From Cylindrospermum stagnale PCC 7417 (GTDB taxonomy: Bacteria > Cyanobacteriota > Cyanobacteriia > Cyanobacteriales > Nostocaceae): DNA of 64,000 bases. Where the stretch lies: positions 6,650,501 through 6,714,500 of the forward strand of contig NC_019757.1 in NCBI RefSeq assembly GCF_000317535.1, written 5' to 3'. Below the pieces are notes generated by a model. The model had not been told where the DNA came from, did not search any database, and was given only the letters and a program-made list of their open reading frames with translations. Numbering within the stretch: the first letter of the stretch is position 1; each line of letters opens with the position of its first letter. Positions 29,098-38,122 of this stretch are shown here, in pieces. Both the position numbers and the translations under genes were made by a program.

Positions 29098-30273
29098 ATG
29101 AAAATCCTACATATCATTCCTTCAGTAGCATCAGTGCGAGGTGGGCCCAGTCAAGCCATAGTGGAAACAGTTAAAGCACTGCGAAATCAAGGAGTTGATA
29201 CAGAAATTGCTACTACTAATGATAATGGCAATGATTTACTTGATGTCCCTCTTGGCAAACTTATAGATTACAAGCAAGTACCAGTTCGGTTCTTTCCTCG
29301 TTTTTCTCCTAAAGTTAACTCCATCAGAGAATTTGCTTTTTCTAGCCAATTAACGAGATGGTTATGGCAAAATATCTCTAATTACGACTTGCTACACGTC
29401 CACGCTATTTTTTCCTATGCTTCTACGGCAGCAATGGCGATCGCACGTTTTCAGGGTATTCCCTATATTGTGCGCCCTCTAGGACAACTCAGCGAATGGT
29501 CACTTCAACAAAGTGCCCGCAAAAAACAGATTTATCTCAATTTGATAGAACGGACTAACCTCAGCCATAGTCGGGCCCTTCACCTGACATCGCAACAAGA
29601 ACAGCAAGAAGTTTACCATTTAGGTCTGGATGCCCCTAGCTTTGTATTACCCCACGGTGTCTCTATTCCTCCTCCCATCCTCAACGTCCGCTATCTACTT
29701 CGACAACACCTCAACCTGCCAACAGACGAACCTGTCATTTTATTTTTGTCCCGTCTTCATCCTAAGAAAGGTTTAGAGTATCTCATTCCCGCTTTAGGCA
29801 AACTCACTCATCACCGCTTTACCTTCGTTTTAGCAGGTAGTGGTTCAAAAGAATACGTTGCGGAAATTGAATCGCTTTTGATTTCAACTGGTATTCGCTC
29901 ACGCACTCATTTTGCTGGATTTGTTGCCGGAGAGACAAAAAACCTCTTCCTGCAAGGATCAGATTTATTTGCCCTCACATCCCACGCGGAAAACTTCGGA
30001 CTCTCAGTCCTAGAGGCTTTGGCTGTAGGTGTTCCCGTCCTGCTTACCTCTGGTGTGGCTTTAGCTTCAATTGTGCAACAACATCAATTGGGTTACATTG
30101 CAGAACTGGATGTATTAGCGATCGCATCTGCCCTAGAACACTATCTCAGCCATCCCCAAGAAACAAAGGAAATGTGCGATCGCGCCCGTCAAGTAGTTAT
30201 GGAAAACTATACATGGGAGCGTGTAGCTCAGGAAATGATTGTAGTTTATGAAAAAATTATCAATAGCAACTAA
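29098..30273 (+). CDS. GT4 glycosyltransferase, paralogue B
   Basis: I choose ATG 29098 (391 residues, MKILHIIPSVASVRGGPSQA) over a TTG ten codons upstream, because it aligns exactly with the start of paralogue A. Residues 199-354 are identical to those of paralogue A, while the N-terminal acceptor domain keeps the same skeleton (TEIATTNDNG, HAIFSYAST) with many substitutions. The C-terminal tail also differs. Functionally it should transfer the same donor sugar to a different acceptor, or carry out a related step. Confidence 0.93.
   Translation: MKILHIIPSVASVRGGPSQAIVETVKALRNQGVDTEIATTNDNGNDLLDVPLGKLIDYKQVPVRFFPRFSPKVNSIREFAFSSQLTRWLWQNISNYDLLHVHAIFSYASTAAMAIARFQGIPYIVRPLGQLSEWSLQQSARKKQIYLNLIERTNLSHSRALHLTSQQEQQEVYHLGLDAPSFVLPHGVSIPPPILNVRYLLRQHLNLPTDEPVILFLSRLHPKKGLEYLIPALGKLTHHRFTFVLAGSGSKEYVAEIESLLISTGIRSRTHFAGFVAGETKNLFLQGSDLFALTSHAENFGLSVLEALAVGVPVLLTSGVALASIVQQHQLGYIAELDVLAIASALEHYLSHPQETKEMCDRARQVVMENYTWERVAQEMIVVYEKIINSN
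29692..30160 (+). repeat. Converted block, copy 2 of a 469-bp near-identical repeat
   Basis: Direct repeat of 26463-26931 at a constant offset of 3229 bp, with no indels and four silent differences. The block begins and ends inside the coding frame, so both genes stay intact. Confidence 0.95.
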
Positions 30274-30408
30274 TTTTAGTATTTTTTATGATATCTCGGT
30301 TATTTTCTAGGAAATCATAGATTACCTCTAAAATCCACCAAGTCTACATCAATATCCTCGAAAAAAGTCTTTTACTCAAGATTAAATAACAAACTAGTCA
30401 AATTCACT

Positions 30409-31056
30409 ATGCAAAACCCTGCCAACCAATACGAATATTCCTACATCAATGGTAGTTCTTTTGAACATCACCTTTATATGCTTCCTCAACTATTAGAGCT
30501 AATCTCACAGCAAAAGACAAATTCCATTGAAAAACTTCGGGTCTTAGATTTGGGATGTGGTAACGGTAGCCTCAGCGACAAGATTGCTCAACAGGGATAT
30601 GAAGTAGTCGGGGTTGAAGACTCAGTTTCAGGAGTTCTATTCGCTCGTGAAACTTTTCCTGAGACTACTTTTATTCAAAGCAGTATTTATGATTTGCCAT
30701 TTAGTGACTTAGAAGGCAAATTTGATATTGTTTTATCAGCTGACGTAATTGAACACTTGCTATACCCCAGAGAACTGATTCAGTCTGCCAAAAAATGCCT
30801 TAAACCCGGTGGAAGAATAATTATTACAACTCCCTACCACAGTTATTGGAAAAATATCGTTTTAGCTATTTTGGGCAAAATAGATCAGCACTATAATCCT
30901 CTCTGGGACGGAGGTCATGTCAAGTTTTTCTCAGTCAAGACACTCACTCAGTTATTAGAAGAGGAAGGATGTGGGCAAATTCAATTTAGGTTTGCAGGCA
31001 GATTTCCCTATTTCTGGAAAGCCATGCTGTCTTCGAGTACTGTAACAGTGAGTTGA
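30409..31056 (+). CDS. Class I SAM-dependent methyltransferase
   Basis: The 215-residue protein has VLDLGCGNG at residues 45-53, VVGVEDS after the second strand, VLSADVIEHL and LKPGGRIIITTPYH, a complete class I methyltransferase core of the Methyltransf_11/23 kind. The C-terminal helix (FPYFWKAML) is hydrophobic and may touch the membrane. It probably O-methylates a sugar of the nascent glycan. The stop is 18 bp before the next gene. Confidence 0.88.
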   Translation: MQNPANQYEYSYINGSSFEHHLYMLPQLLELISQQKTNSIEKLRVLDLGCGNGSLSDKIAQQGYEVVGVEDSVSGVLFARETFPETTFIQSSIYDLPFSDLEGKFDIVLSADVIEHLLYPRELIQSAKKCLKPGGRIIITTPYHSYWKNIVLAILGKIDQHYNPLWDGGHVKFFSVKTLTQLLEEEGCGQIQFRFAGRFPYFWKAMLSSSTVTVS

Positions 31057-31074
31057 GATAATTTTGATGAATTT

Positions 31075-31860
31075 ATGATATCCATACAAGAAAAAATTAC
31101 GCCACTGATTCTCACCTACAATGAAGCCCCAAATATTGATCGCACCCTTCAAACCCTCCAATGGGCAAAAACAATTGTTGTAATTGATAGTTTCAGCACA
31201 GATGAAACTTTAGAAATTATTTACGCATATCCTCAAGTACAAGTCTTCCAAAAAAGATTTGATTCCTTTGCTACTCAATGTAACTATGGCTTAGAAAAAA
31301 TCACATCTGAATGGGTACTTTCCCTGGATGCAGATTATGTTGTCACTGATGAGTTAATTAACGAAATTAAAGCACTTTCAGCTACGCCCGGTATAGAAAG
31401 TTATAGCATCAGATTCAAGTACTGTATCTTTGGCAAGCCCTTGCGTGGGACTTTACTTCCACCTCGAAAAGTACTCTACAAACGAGAAAAAGCAATTTAC
31501 AAACCCGATGGACATGCCCATCGGGTTTGTGTGCAGGGTGAGTCGAGAATGCTTAGTGCTTATATTCATCATGATGATCGCAAACCCCTAAGCCGCTGGC
31601 TGTGGGCACAAGATCGTTACATGGTGATTGAAGCTAAAAAAATCCTCGAAACACCAGTGAGTGAACTTAGCTTGAGCGATCGCATCCGCAAACAAAAAAT
31701 TCTGGCTCCCTTGATCATCTTAGTCTACTGCCTGATCATCAAAGGCGGTATTTTTGATGGTTGGCAAGGTTGGTACTACGCATTTCAGCGGGTTCTAGCA
31801 GAAATTTTGCTGGCAATTCGGATATTTGAATACCAAAAATTGCCAAGTTCAGATGCATAA
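31075..31860 (+). CDS. GT2 glycosyltransferase, WaaE/KdtX-like
   Basis: The 261-residue protein is short for GT2 and shows ITPLILTYNEAPNIDRTL, VVIDSFSTDET and SLDADYVVT, with QCNYGLEKITSEWVL. This is the pattern of the WaaE/KdtX lipopolysaccharide-core beta-glucosyltransferase group. The later region contains LPPRKVLYKR, DGHAHRV and the helix ALxIxxYCLIIKGG, which is a likely peripheral membrane anchor. It probably adds a side-branch residue. Confidence 0.88.
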   Translation: MISIQEKITPLILTYNEAPNIDRTLQTLQWAKTIVVIDSFSTDETLEIIYAYPQVQVFQKRFDSFATQCNYGLEKITSEWVLSLDADYVVTDELINEIKALSATPGIESYSIRFKYCIFGKPLRGTLLPPRKVLYKREKAIYKPDGHAHRVCVQGESRMLSAYIHHDDRKPLSRWLWAQDRYMVIEAKKILETPVSELSLSDRIRKQKILAPLIILVYCLIIKGGIFDGWQGWYYAFQRVLAEILLAIRIFEYQKLPSSDA

Positions 31861-31892
31861 AATTGGCTGATGAATCCATAGAATAATTATCC

Positions 31893-32780
31893 ATGACTTC
31901 CAACCTATTTGCCATAGACACTATTAAATATATCTGGTCACATCCTAACTGTAAACAGCAAAAAATCCAGTCGATTCTCAAATTCGTTGGTTGGCAATTT
32001 TATAAACGTTTAACCCGGCGATATATTGATATTCAAATTATTCCTGGGGTAAAAATTCGTTGTCATCCAGATGGATACTCTGCGGCTACTGCACTTTATT
32101 GTGGGCTATATGACTATGACGAAATGAATTTTCTGTTGCGATACTTACGGACAGGGGATTCATTTCTTGACATTGGTGCTAATGTGGGCATCTATACGCT
32201 GCTAGCTGCCTCTAAAATTAAATCTGGTTCAATTTACAGCTTTGAAGCACTCCCAAAAAATTACACACGCCTGAAAGAAAACCTAACACTCAACCAATTC
32301 TGGCAAGTTAAACCTTATGCGATCGCAATTTCTGATTTTACTGGAAATACTGGGCTCAATCTGGCTGAGGGAGATTCTATGCCATTTATTACCTCAAATG
32401 TAACTAAAAACACAATTACAGTTCCTACTGATACACTTGACAATCTACTACCAGCTGAAATTATCCCTGAACTGACCTTAGTCAAAATGGATATTGAAGG
32501 AGCAGAACTCTTAGCAATGAAAGGGGCAATTTCTCTGCTAAAACAACAGCTTCATCAGGTTTGGATTATGGAGATTAATGATGCTGTCAATAATTTTGGT
32601 TACCAGAAGCAGGACATTGTTAATTTCCTCCAAGAGTATGGCTACGGCTTGTATACGTATAATCCAGTAACCAACCAAGTTTATGCAATCACACTTGAAC
32701 AACAACAAGGCAATAATGTTTTAGCAATTGCTAATTCTGCTCTAGATTTCGTTGGTGCTCGTCTGAATAAAATAGGATGA
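31893..32780 (+). CDS. FkbM family methyltransferase
   Basis: The 295-residue protein carries FLDIGANVG at residues 91-99, the IYSFEALPKNYTRL segment and LVKMDIEGAELLAMKGA, all signature segments of FkbM-type O-methyltransferases. The head (residues 1-85) includes VKIRCHPDGYSAATALYCGLYDYDEM, also typical for the family. FkbM enzymes methylate sugar or polyketide hydroxyls. Within this cluster it is one of five methyltransferases and would add another methyl ether. Confidence 0.9.
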   Translation: MTSNLFAIDTIKYIWSHPNCKQQKIQSILKFVGWQFYKRLTRRYIDIQIIPGVKIRCHPDGYSAATALYCGLYDYDEMNFLLRYLRTGDSFLDIGANVGIYTLLAASKIKSGSIYSFEALPKNYTRLKENLTLNQFWQVKPYAIAISDFTGNTGLNLAEGDSMPFITSNVTKNTITVPTDTLDNLLPAEIIPELTLVKMDIEGAELLAMKGAISLLKQQLHQVWIMEINDAVNNFGYQKQDIVNFLQEYGYGLYTYNPVTNQVYAITLEQQQGNNVLAIANSALDFVGARLNKIG

Positions 32781-32844
32781 ACAATTCCTAAATCTTAGTG
32801 GTAACTGAGTAATTTAAACGTTCCAATTTATCAAAATTAATCAT

Positions 32845-34581
32845 ATGAATATCCTCGGAATTAATGCTTATCACGGCGATGCGTCAGCTTGCCTCATCCA
32901 AAACGGTCAACTAATTGCCGCAGTTGAAGAAGAACGGTTTAATAGAGTTAAACATTGGGCGGGATTTCCCGCAGAATCTATTCGCTATTGCCTCAAAGTT
33001 GGTGGTATTAGCGGAGCAGAATTAGATCATGTAGCAGTATCTTTCAACCCCAAAGCCAACCTCAATAGCAAACTTCTCTTTACCCTCAAACAACGTCCTT
33101 CTCTATCGTCACTCTTGGATCGGTTTAACAAACAAAGTAAATCTGCCAGCCTCCAGCAACAGTTAGCAGAGGCTTGCTTCAGTTCACCGGAAAAAATTCA
33201 CGCTACTATCCATACACTGGAACACCACACAACTCACCTAGCCAGTGCTTTCTTCGTTTCCCCCTTTGAAAAAGCTGCGATCTTATCAGTTGACGGGATG
33301 GGAGACTTCGTTAGCACACTTTCAGCAGCGGGTGAAGGTAACCATCTAAAGTATTTCTCCCGTACCCACTATCCTCACTCCATTGGTTATCTTTACAACG
33401 CCATCACCCTTTACCTCGGTTTTCCTGCCTATGGAGATGAATATAAAGTCATGGGATTAGCTCCTTACGGGGAACCAGAATATTTAGAAGCGTTCCGGCG
33501 AGTTATTTATCCTCAAGGAGATAGCTTTGAGTTGAATCTGGATTACTTTACTCACCATGAGCAAGGCATTGCGATGAAGTGGGAAAATGGAGCACCCAGT
33601 GTTGAACCCTTCCACAGCCCAGAACTAGAAAAATTATTGGGACCGGCGCGACATCCGAAAGCGGAAGTTACCCAGAAGCATCAAAACATTGCAGCTTCTG
33701 TGCAAGCGGTGACAGAAGAAATTATTTTCCATTTACTCAACCAATTAAGCGATCGCTACAAAAGTGAAAATCTCTGTTTAGCCGGCGGTGTAGCCATGAA
33801 TTCTGTCGCCAATGGCAAAATTACTGAAAATACTCCCTTTAAGCAAGTCTATACCCCAGTGGGTGCCGCCGATAATGGTACATGCATCGGTGCAGCCTTC
33901 TTTGTTTGGAATCAATTACTCAAGCAACCACGTCAATTTGTTTTGAATCATGCCTACTGGGGGTCAGAATTTTCTGATGAAGAATGCTTGTTAGCATTGC
34001 AGTCCCATGATCTGCAACCTAAACACCTAGAAGAAGAAGCACTGCTGCACCAGGTTGTTGATGCCCTTTGCGAAGGTAAAGTCGTCGGCTGGTTTCAAGG
34101 GAGAATGGAATTTGGTGCCAGGGCTTTAGGTAATAGATCTCTCGTTGCAGATCCACGTCGTGCTGATATGCGCGATATTATCAACCTCAAAATCAAATTC
34201 CGGGAAAAGTTCCGCCCCTTTGCTCCCAGTATTCTCGAAGAACGAGTAGGTGAATACTTTGAAATTGATGCACCAGCACAATTTATGGAAAAAGTCTTTA
34301 AAATTCGGCGCGAGAAAAGAGAGCTAATTCCTGCTGTCACCCATGTTGATGGTACTGGACGCTTACAAAGTGTCAGTCGTCAAACTAATCCCCGCTATTG
34401 GGATTTGATTAATACCTTTTCTCAACGCACTGGTATTCCCTTGATTCTAAACACATCCCTCAATGAAAATGAACCCATTGTCCGGACTCCGACAGAAGCA
34501 ATCCAGTGTTTCTTAAGAACGCAGATGGATGCCCTGGCTTTGGGTTCTTATTATGTAGAACGCAAGGATATCAAATCATAA
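32845..34581 (+). CDS. Carbamoyltransferase (NodU/CmcH type)
   Basis: The 578-residue protein begins MNILGINAYHGDASACLI and has AAVEEERFNRVKHWAGFP, HHTTHLASAFF and LSVDGMGDF in the Kae1-like N-terminal domain. The C-terminal YrdC-like part has GWFQGRMEFGARALGNRS and TSLNENEPIV. Enzymes of this family use carbamoyl phosphate and ATP to place a carbamoyl group on a sugar hydroxyl, as NodU does on Nod factor. The family length and both domains are complete. It probably decorates the exported polysaccharide. Confidence 0.95.
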   Translation: MNILGINAYHGDASACLIQNGQLIAAVEEERFNRVKHWAGFPAESIRYCLKVGGISGAELDHVAVSFNPKANLNSKLLFTLKQRPSLSSLLDRFNKQSKSASLQQQLAEACFSSPEKIHATIHTLEHHTTHLASAFFVSPFEKAAILSVDGMGDFVSTLSAAGEGNHLKYFSRTHYPHSIGYLYNAITLYLGFPAYGDEYKVMGLAPYGEPEYLEAFRRVIYPQGDSFELNLDYFTHHEQGIAMKWENGAPSVEPFHSPELEKLLGPARHPKAEVTQKHQNIAASVQAVTEEIIFHLLNQLSDRYKSENLCLAGGVAMNSVANGKITENTPFKQVYTPVGAADNGTCIGAAFFVWNQLLKQPRQFVLNHAYWGSEFSDEECLLALQSHDLQPKHLEEEALLHQVVDALCEGKVVGWFQGRMEFGARALGNRSLVADPRRADMRDIINLKIKFREKFRPFAPSILEERVGEYFEIDAPAQFMEKVFKIRREKRELIPAVTHVDGTGRLQSVSRQTNPRYWDLINTFSQRTGIPLILNTSLNENEPIVRTPTEAIQCFLRTQMDALALGSYYVERKDIKS

Positions 34582-34629
34582 TCTAGGATTTAGTCGAATA
34601 AATAAATTATCTCATAGCTGGCATTTGGT

Positions 34630-34655
34630 AGCCCACAGACTGATAATCTGGGGCT
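34630..34655 (+). terminator. Weak hairpin after carbamoyltransferase gene
   Basis: AGCCC(A)CAGA pairs with TCTGGGGCT, a nine-pair stem with one bulged A. There is no T-tract, so termination is doubtful; it may be a processing or attenuation structure before the acyltransferase remnants. Confidence 0.35.
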
Positions 34656-34694
34656 TCGCTGTTTCTGAATGGCTAACAACGCAAATCTACCATA

Positions 34695-34892
34695 ATGATC
34701 AATCGTTCAAAAGAATACAACTATGCCCTAGAAGGACTGCGTGGTATTGCCGCAATGTGGGTTTTCTTTGCACACGCTTTTTCTTGGCAACTCTGTGATC
34801 CTGTCTACCGATTATCCTCTCTTTGTCCAGAATATCTCATCTCACTCACTAGTCCTGCTCACATAGGGGTTTTGATATTCATCTTCTCATAG
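34695..34892 (+). pseudogene. Truncated acyltransferase-3 family gene
   Basis: Sixty-five codons encode the first segment of an AT3-type membrane O-acyltransferase, with YALEGLRGIAAMWVFFAHAF and HIGVLIF. The frame stops just where the family continues with a conserved LSGY-type motif and more than ten helices. The following bases do not contain the missing part in any frame I read. It is a gene stump next to an intact acyltransferase of the same superfamily, which it may formerly have complemented. Confidence 0.75.
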
Positions 34893-34986
34893 CTGACATG
34901 AGCAAAAATAAATGACCGTAAAAAAATGGCGCAAAAAATATTTAGACAACAGATAAAATTTAACTAACTTAAACTTCACAGTAAAG

Positions 34987-36150
34987 ATGACTCAAAAAAC
35001 CTTTATACTTCTCGATAAACTCTCTGTATCTGAGATCAAACGAGGCAGCAAGCTATCTGTAGGGCTAGATTTTTTGAGGGCGATAGCAACTCTCGAAGTT
35101 CTTATTAGTCACATCAGGAACCTATACTTTGTTGACTATAACCAAATTACTATTACTAGCAACCTATTCGTAAAATTTTTATACTTTTTAACTGGCTTTG
35201 CTCATGAAGCTGTTATTGCTTTCTTTGTTCTCAGTGGTTTATTGATTGGTAACTCAGTCTTCAAGAAGTTACAGCAACATAGATTTACTTGGAAATCATA
35301 TCTGATAGCTCGTCTTTCACGACTGTGGATTGTCTTAATACCGGCGTTGCTTCTCGGTCTTATTTGGGATTTAGCAGGTAATGCCCTCAGCCGAGGAGAA
35401 TCTATTGTTTATGCAGGTCGTCTAGGGACAAATATTATTACTGAACCTGTTGTAAATAGCATCAGTTCATATATATTGATGGGTAATCTATTTTTCCTAC
35501 AAAATATCTACTTTCCTACCTTAGGCTCAAATGGAGCACTATGGAGCCTCAGCCATGAATTCTGGTATTATATGACTTTGCCAGTCGTGCTCATGGCAGT
35601 TGTAAATTACAGAAAAATTAAAACTTTTTTAATTTATCTAGCTGTATTGTTATTCTTATTTTTTGTGGTGAATCTGAAAAATGATCCAGGATTATTAGTA
35701 TGGTTAATTGGAAGTTTTGTTTCCTTGTTCCAAAAAAAAATTAAACTGCCACAGAAACACCAGTCACTTTTCCTGCTGTTAGCCTGGATCTTGGTTATTA
35801 TAACGCTAATTGCAATTCGATTAAACATTATCGATAGCTATGCAGATATAATTTTAGGCTTGGTTTTTTCTATTCTCATGTTGGTCATGTCTTTCCATCA
35901 GGGAAAGGTAAAAGAAAATATTATTTCCAGATTTTCACTTTGGTTTTCTGATTTTTCATACACGATTTATTTGACTCATCTACCATTTTTGGTATTCATC
36001 CTCTCAATAGTAATTAAACAGTCAAGATGGCAGCCTGATACTCTGCATATTTTTTACGGAGTCGCCTTAGTTTTAATAACGGTTATTTTCGCTAGGCTAG
36101 TGTATTTTTTGACGGAAAGGAATACATCTAAGCTTAGATCCTATTTATAG
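34987..36150 (+). CDS. AT3 family membrane O-acyltransferase
   Basis: The 387-residue protein is polytopic with about ten helices. It shows LDFLRAIATLEVLISHI with the conserved Arg and catalytic-type His, AFFVLSGLLIG, and the GALWSLSHEFWYYM motif. These are features of the acyltransferase-3 family (OafA/NodX group), which transfers acetyl or similar groups to sugars at the membrane. It is the last gene of the co-directional cluster; the terminator hairpin overlaps its stop codon. Confidence 0.9.
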   Translation: MTQKTFILLDKLSVSEIKRGSKLSVGLDFLRAIATLEVLISHIRNLYFVDYNQITITSNLFVKFLYFLTGFAHEAVIAFFVLSGLLIGNSVFKKLQQHRFTWKSYLIARLSRLWIVLIPALLLGLIWDLAGNALSRGESIVYAGRLGTNIITEPVVNSISSYILMGNLFFLQNIYFPTLGSNGALWSLSHEFWYYMTLPVVLMAVVNYRKIKTFLIYLAVLLFLFFVVNLKNDPGLLVWLIGSFVSLFQKKIKLPQKHQSLFLLLAWILVIITLIAIRLNIIDSYADIILGLVFSILMLVMSFHQGKVKENIISRFSLWFSDFSYTIYLTHLPFLVFILSIVIKQSRWQPDTLHIFYGVALVLITVIFARLVYFLTERNTSKLRSYL

Positions 36151-36160
36151 GATCTTTTTT
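36136..36160 (+). terminator. Intrinsic terminator of the polysaccharide cluster
   Basis: A perfect eight-pair stem (AGATCCTA, loop ttta, TAGGATCT) is followed directly by TTTTT. The hairpin includes the TAG stop of the acyltransferase gene at 36148-36150. This is the clearest rho-independent terminator in the window and marks the 3' end of the 33-kb cluster. Confidence 0.85.
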
Positions 36161-36426
36161 AATGATAGCTACAAATTTAGGTTGGGTAGCAACTCACGTG
36201 CGGAGGTTTCCCCCGTTTCCTCTAAGTGGTATTTGATGAAGGTAACTCAACATTAAAACTTTGAATATGTTGGTTTTTCGTCCTTATACTCAACGTATTT
36301 GTCGCCTTATTTTATTAAATTGGTATTACGTTCTATACTTGAAAATCGCCAGATTTTTTTAGCATTTCATCACCTGATATATGAATTTTTGCTGGATAGA
36401 CTGATCAATAAAGCATTGACAAATCA

Positions 36427-37056
36427 GTGAATCTGTTGGCGAAACAATTTTATTATTTTAGACGGTATTGGATTTTTGCCCTGGCTGGCTTTATCCTCAT
36501 TCTGGTACTAGTCATTCCCATTAGACTAGCGATCGCCTCCTACCAAGCGCCACAACCTCAAGCCATTCTTACTCTTGGGGGTGGGAGCGATCGAGAAGAA
36601 TTTACTGCCGAATTTGCCAAAAAATATCCCTGCCTAGGCATTTGGGTTTCCAGTGGCTCAGTACCAACCGTAGTCCGTGACATTTTTCAAGCCGCAAATA
36701 TCTCAAGCGATCGCTTCCGCCTCGATTATCGCGCCGTTGACACTGTTACCAACTTTACAACCCTTGTCCCTGATTTCCAGCAACGCCGGATTCAGCACGT
36801 CTACCTGATTACTTCTAATTTCCATATGCCTAGAGCTAAAGCAATAGCCACTATTGTTCTGGGCAGCCAAGGTATCACATTTACCCCTGTATCAGTTCCC
36901 TCCTCTTACCCCAAAGAATCCATTCTTCGCATTCTTCGGGATAGTGGTCGCTCCCTGCTATGGGTTTTTACAGGTCGTACTGGAGCCAGCTATAAATCTA
37001 GTCTGACTCGCCCATTCTATGTGTCTAGAATACTAGACCTGACAATCGGGCATTGA
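36427..37056 (+). CDS. YdcF/DUF218-like membrane-anchored protein
   Basis: The 209-residue protein starts at GTG 36427 and has an N-terminal transmembrane helix (about residues 16-37) followed by QAILTLGGGSDREEF, WVSSGSV and the YLITSNFHMPRAKAIA segment of the YdcF/SanA (DUF218) family. Such proteins sit in the periplasm and are linked to envelope barrier function and vancomycin resistance in E. coli; the substrate is unknown. It is separated from the polysaccharide cluster by the terminator, so it may be independently transcribed. Confidence 0.85.
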   Translation: MNLLAKQFYYFRRYWIFALAGFILILVLVIPIRLAIASYQAPQPQAILTLGGGSDREEFTAEFAKKYPCLGIWVSSGSVPTVVRDIFQAANISSDRFRLDYRAVDTVTNFTTLVPDFQQRRIQHVYLITSNFHMPRAKAIATIVLGSQGITFTPVSVPSSYPKESILRILRDSGRSLLWVFTGRTGASYKSSLTRPFYVSRILDLTIGH

Positions 37057-37059
37057 TAA

Positions 37060-37098
37060 AAAACTGCTCTTGCTGAAGGTGTAGACAAGAGCAGTTTT
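37060..37098. terminator. Bidirectional terminator between convergent genes
   Basis: Perfect 13-bp inverted arms AAAACTGCTCTTG (37060-37072) and CAAGAGCAGTTTT (37086-37098) with a 13-base loop lie between the convergent genes. The A-run on one side and T-run on the other allow termination in both directions. Confidence 0.85.
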
Positions 37099-37120
37099 AC
37101 ATAGATTCCCAACTAATAAT

Positions 37121-37444
37121 TTAGGCATCTTCTAGTTCAAGTTGCGCCACAGTCACCGCGTTAACGGCGAAAGCCAAAACTAACGGCATGGGACACTTGA
37201 GCAAAAATGTAGAAACCACAGACAGTACTGTGATAGCGACTGCTGACATCGACCACAATCTTTCTTCGGTAGTTAATCCGTTTTCCGCTTTAATCAATCT
37301 CAGAACATGAACTGGAATTGGTTCGGGCATTACTCCTCCTGGAGGAAAAGCCCAGTAATTGTTACTCCGCTCGACAAATAACTCTGTCCAGCCGTTTTCT
37401 TGACACCATTCTTCGATCCATTGTAGAGAGTAATGATTCATCAT
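37121..37444 (-). CDS. Small membrane protein, unknown function
   Basis: I do not recognise this 107-residue protein. The N-terminal half is polar with WIEEWCQENGWTELFVER and NNYWAFPPGGVMPEPIP; the C-terminal half has two short hydrophobic stretches (about residues 66-82 and 84-98, AVAITVLSVVSTFLL and MPLVLAFAVNAV). The clean ATG start, proper length and a terminator at its 3' end support a real gene. A conserved hypothetical found in cyanobacteria is likely. It is the only minus-strand gene between 1 and 44 kb. Confidence 0.7.
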   Translation of the reverse strand: MMNHYSLQWIEEWCQENGWTELFVERSNNYWAFPPGGVMPEPIPVHVLRLIKAENGLTTEERLWSMSAVAITVLSVVSTFLLKCPMPLVLAFAVNAVTVAQLELEDA

Positions 37445-38122
37445 CGGGGGTACTAATTCCAGTTGTTGATTTTGTGTAGTTGGTTAATATAAGTAGTTGA
37501 CAGCTATAACATTCAGGCTAAATTGACAATGATTAACCTTTGTTAAGCATGTGAGACATCATATATATAAATCATGCTTCAACAGGGCTTACCTTAATTA
37601 ACAGACTAACAGTCGATAGTAGATGTTTGCCTGAAACGACAATAAACTTTACTTGAAAATAGCCAGATAAAGAATTGTAAATATGTAAGTTATTGTTTGC
37701 TAAATGCTAGAGTGCTGAATACATATAACCTCAGAATAAAATTTTCAAGTCAAGAAATGTAAACTACGAAATGAGCGATCGCCTGCTCAATATCCTTTAA
37801 ATAAATCATAATCAAATTTTAACCAACCTGATCACCGTAATAGCTAGTCAAAGATGTCTATTTCTAGTTAAAAGGTTGATAGCCCCATTTATACTGTGTC
37901 TAAATATTGCCATATTTCTAAAAGCTAACACTAACCCATCTTCATATCAGCTTTTAGAAAAAAAGTTACTAAAATTTTTCTGAAGATTTCTCTTCAGGGC
38001 AATATCAGGTTTTTGATTAAGAAATATTAAGCCAAGGCAGAAACTAACCATCACTTTGGCCCATTCACACCAACAGAATGCGGTAAGCTAAAAGGCATTA
38101 AACACCAAATTGGCTACAGCAT
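37445..38122. other. AT-rich intergenic region, no gene
   Basis: No open frame with coding character was seen in this 678-bp region. It contains one GCGATCGC octamer near 37775 and the inverted repeat described separately at 37915. Divergent promoters for the genes on both sides must lie here. Confidence 0.5.
37915..37960. repeat. Perfect 12-bp inverted repeat
   Basis: TTTCTAAAAGCT (37915-37926) and AGCTTTTAGAAA (37949-37960) are perfect inverted arms with a 22-base loop. They lie about 160 bp upstream of the secreted pentapeptide gene. No T-tract follows on the plus strand. It could be a regulatory hairpin or a small mobile-repeat remnant. Confidence 0.6.
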
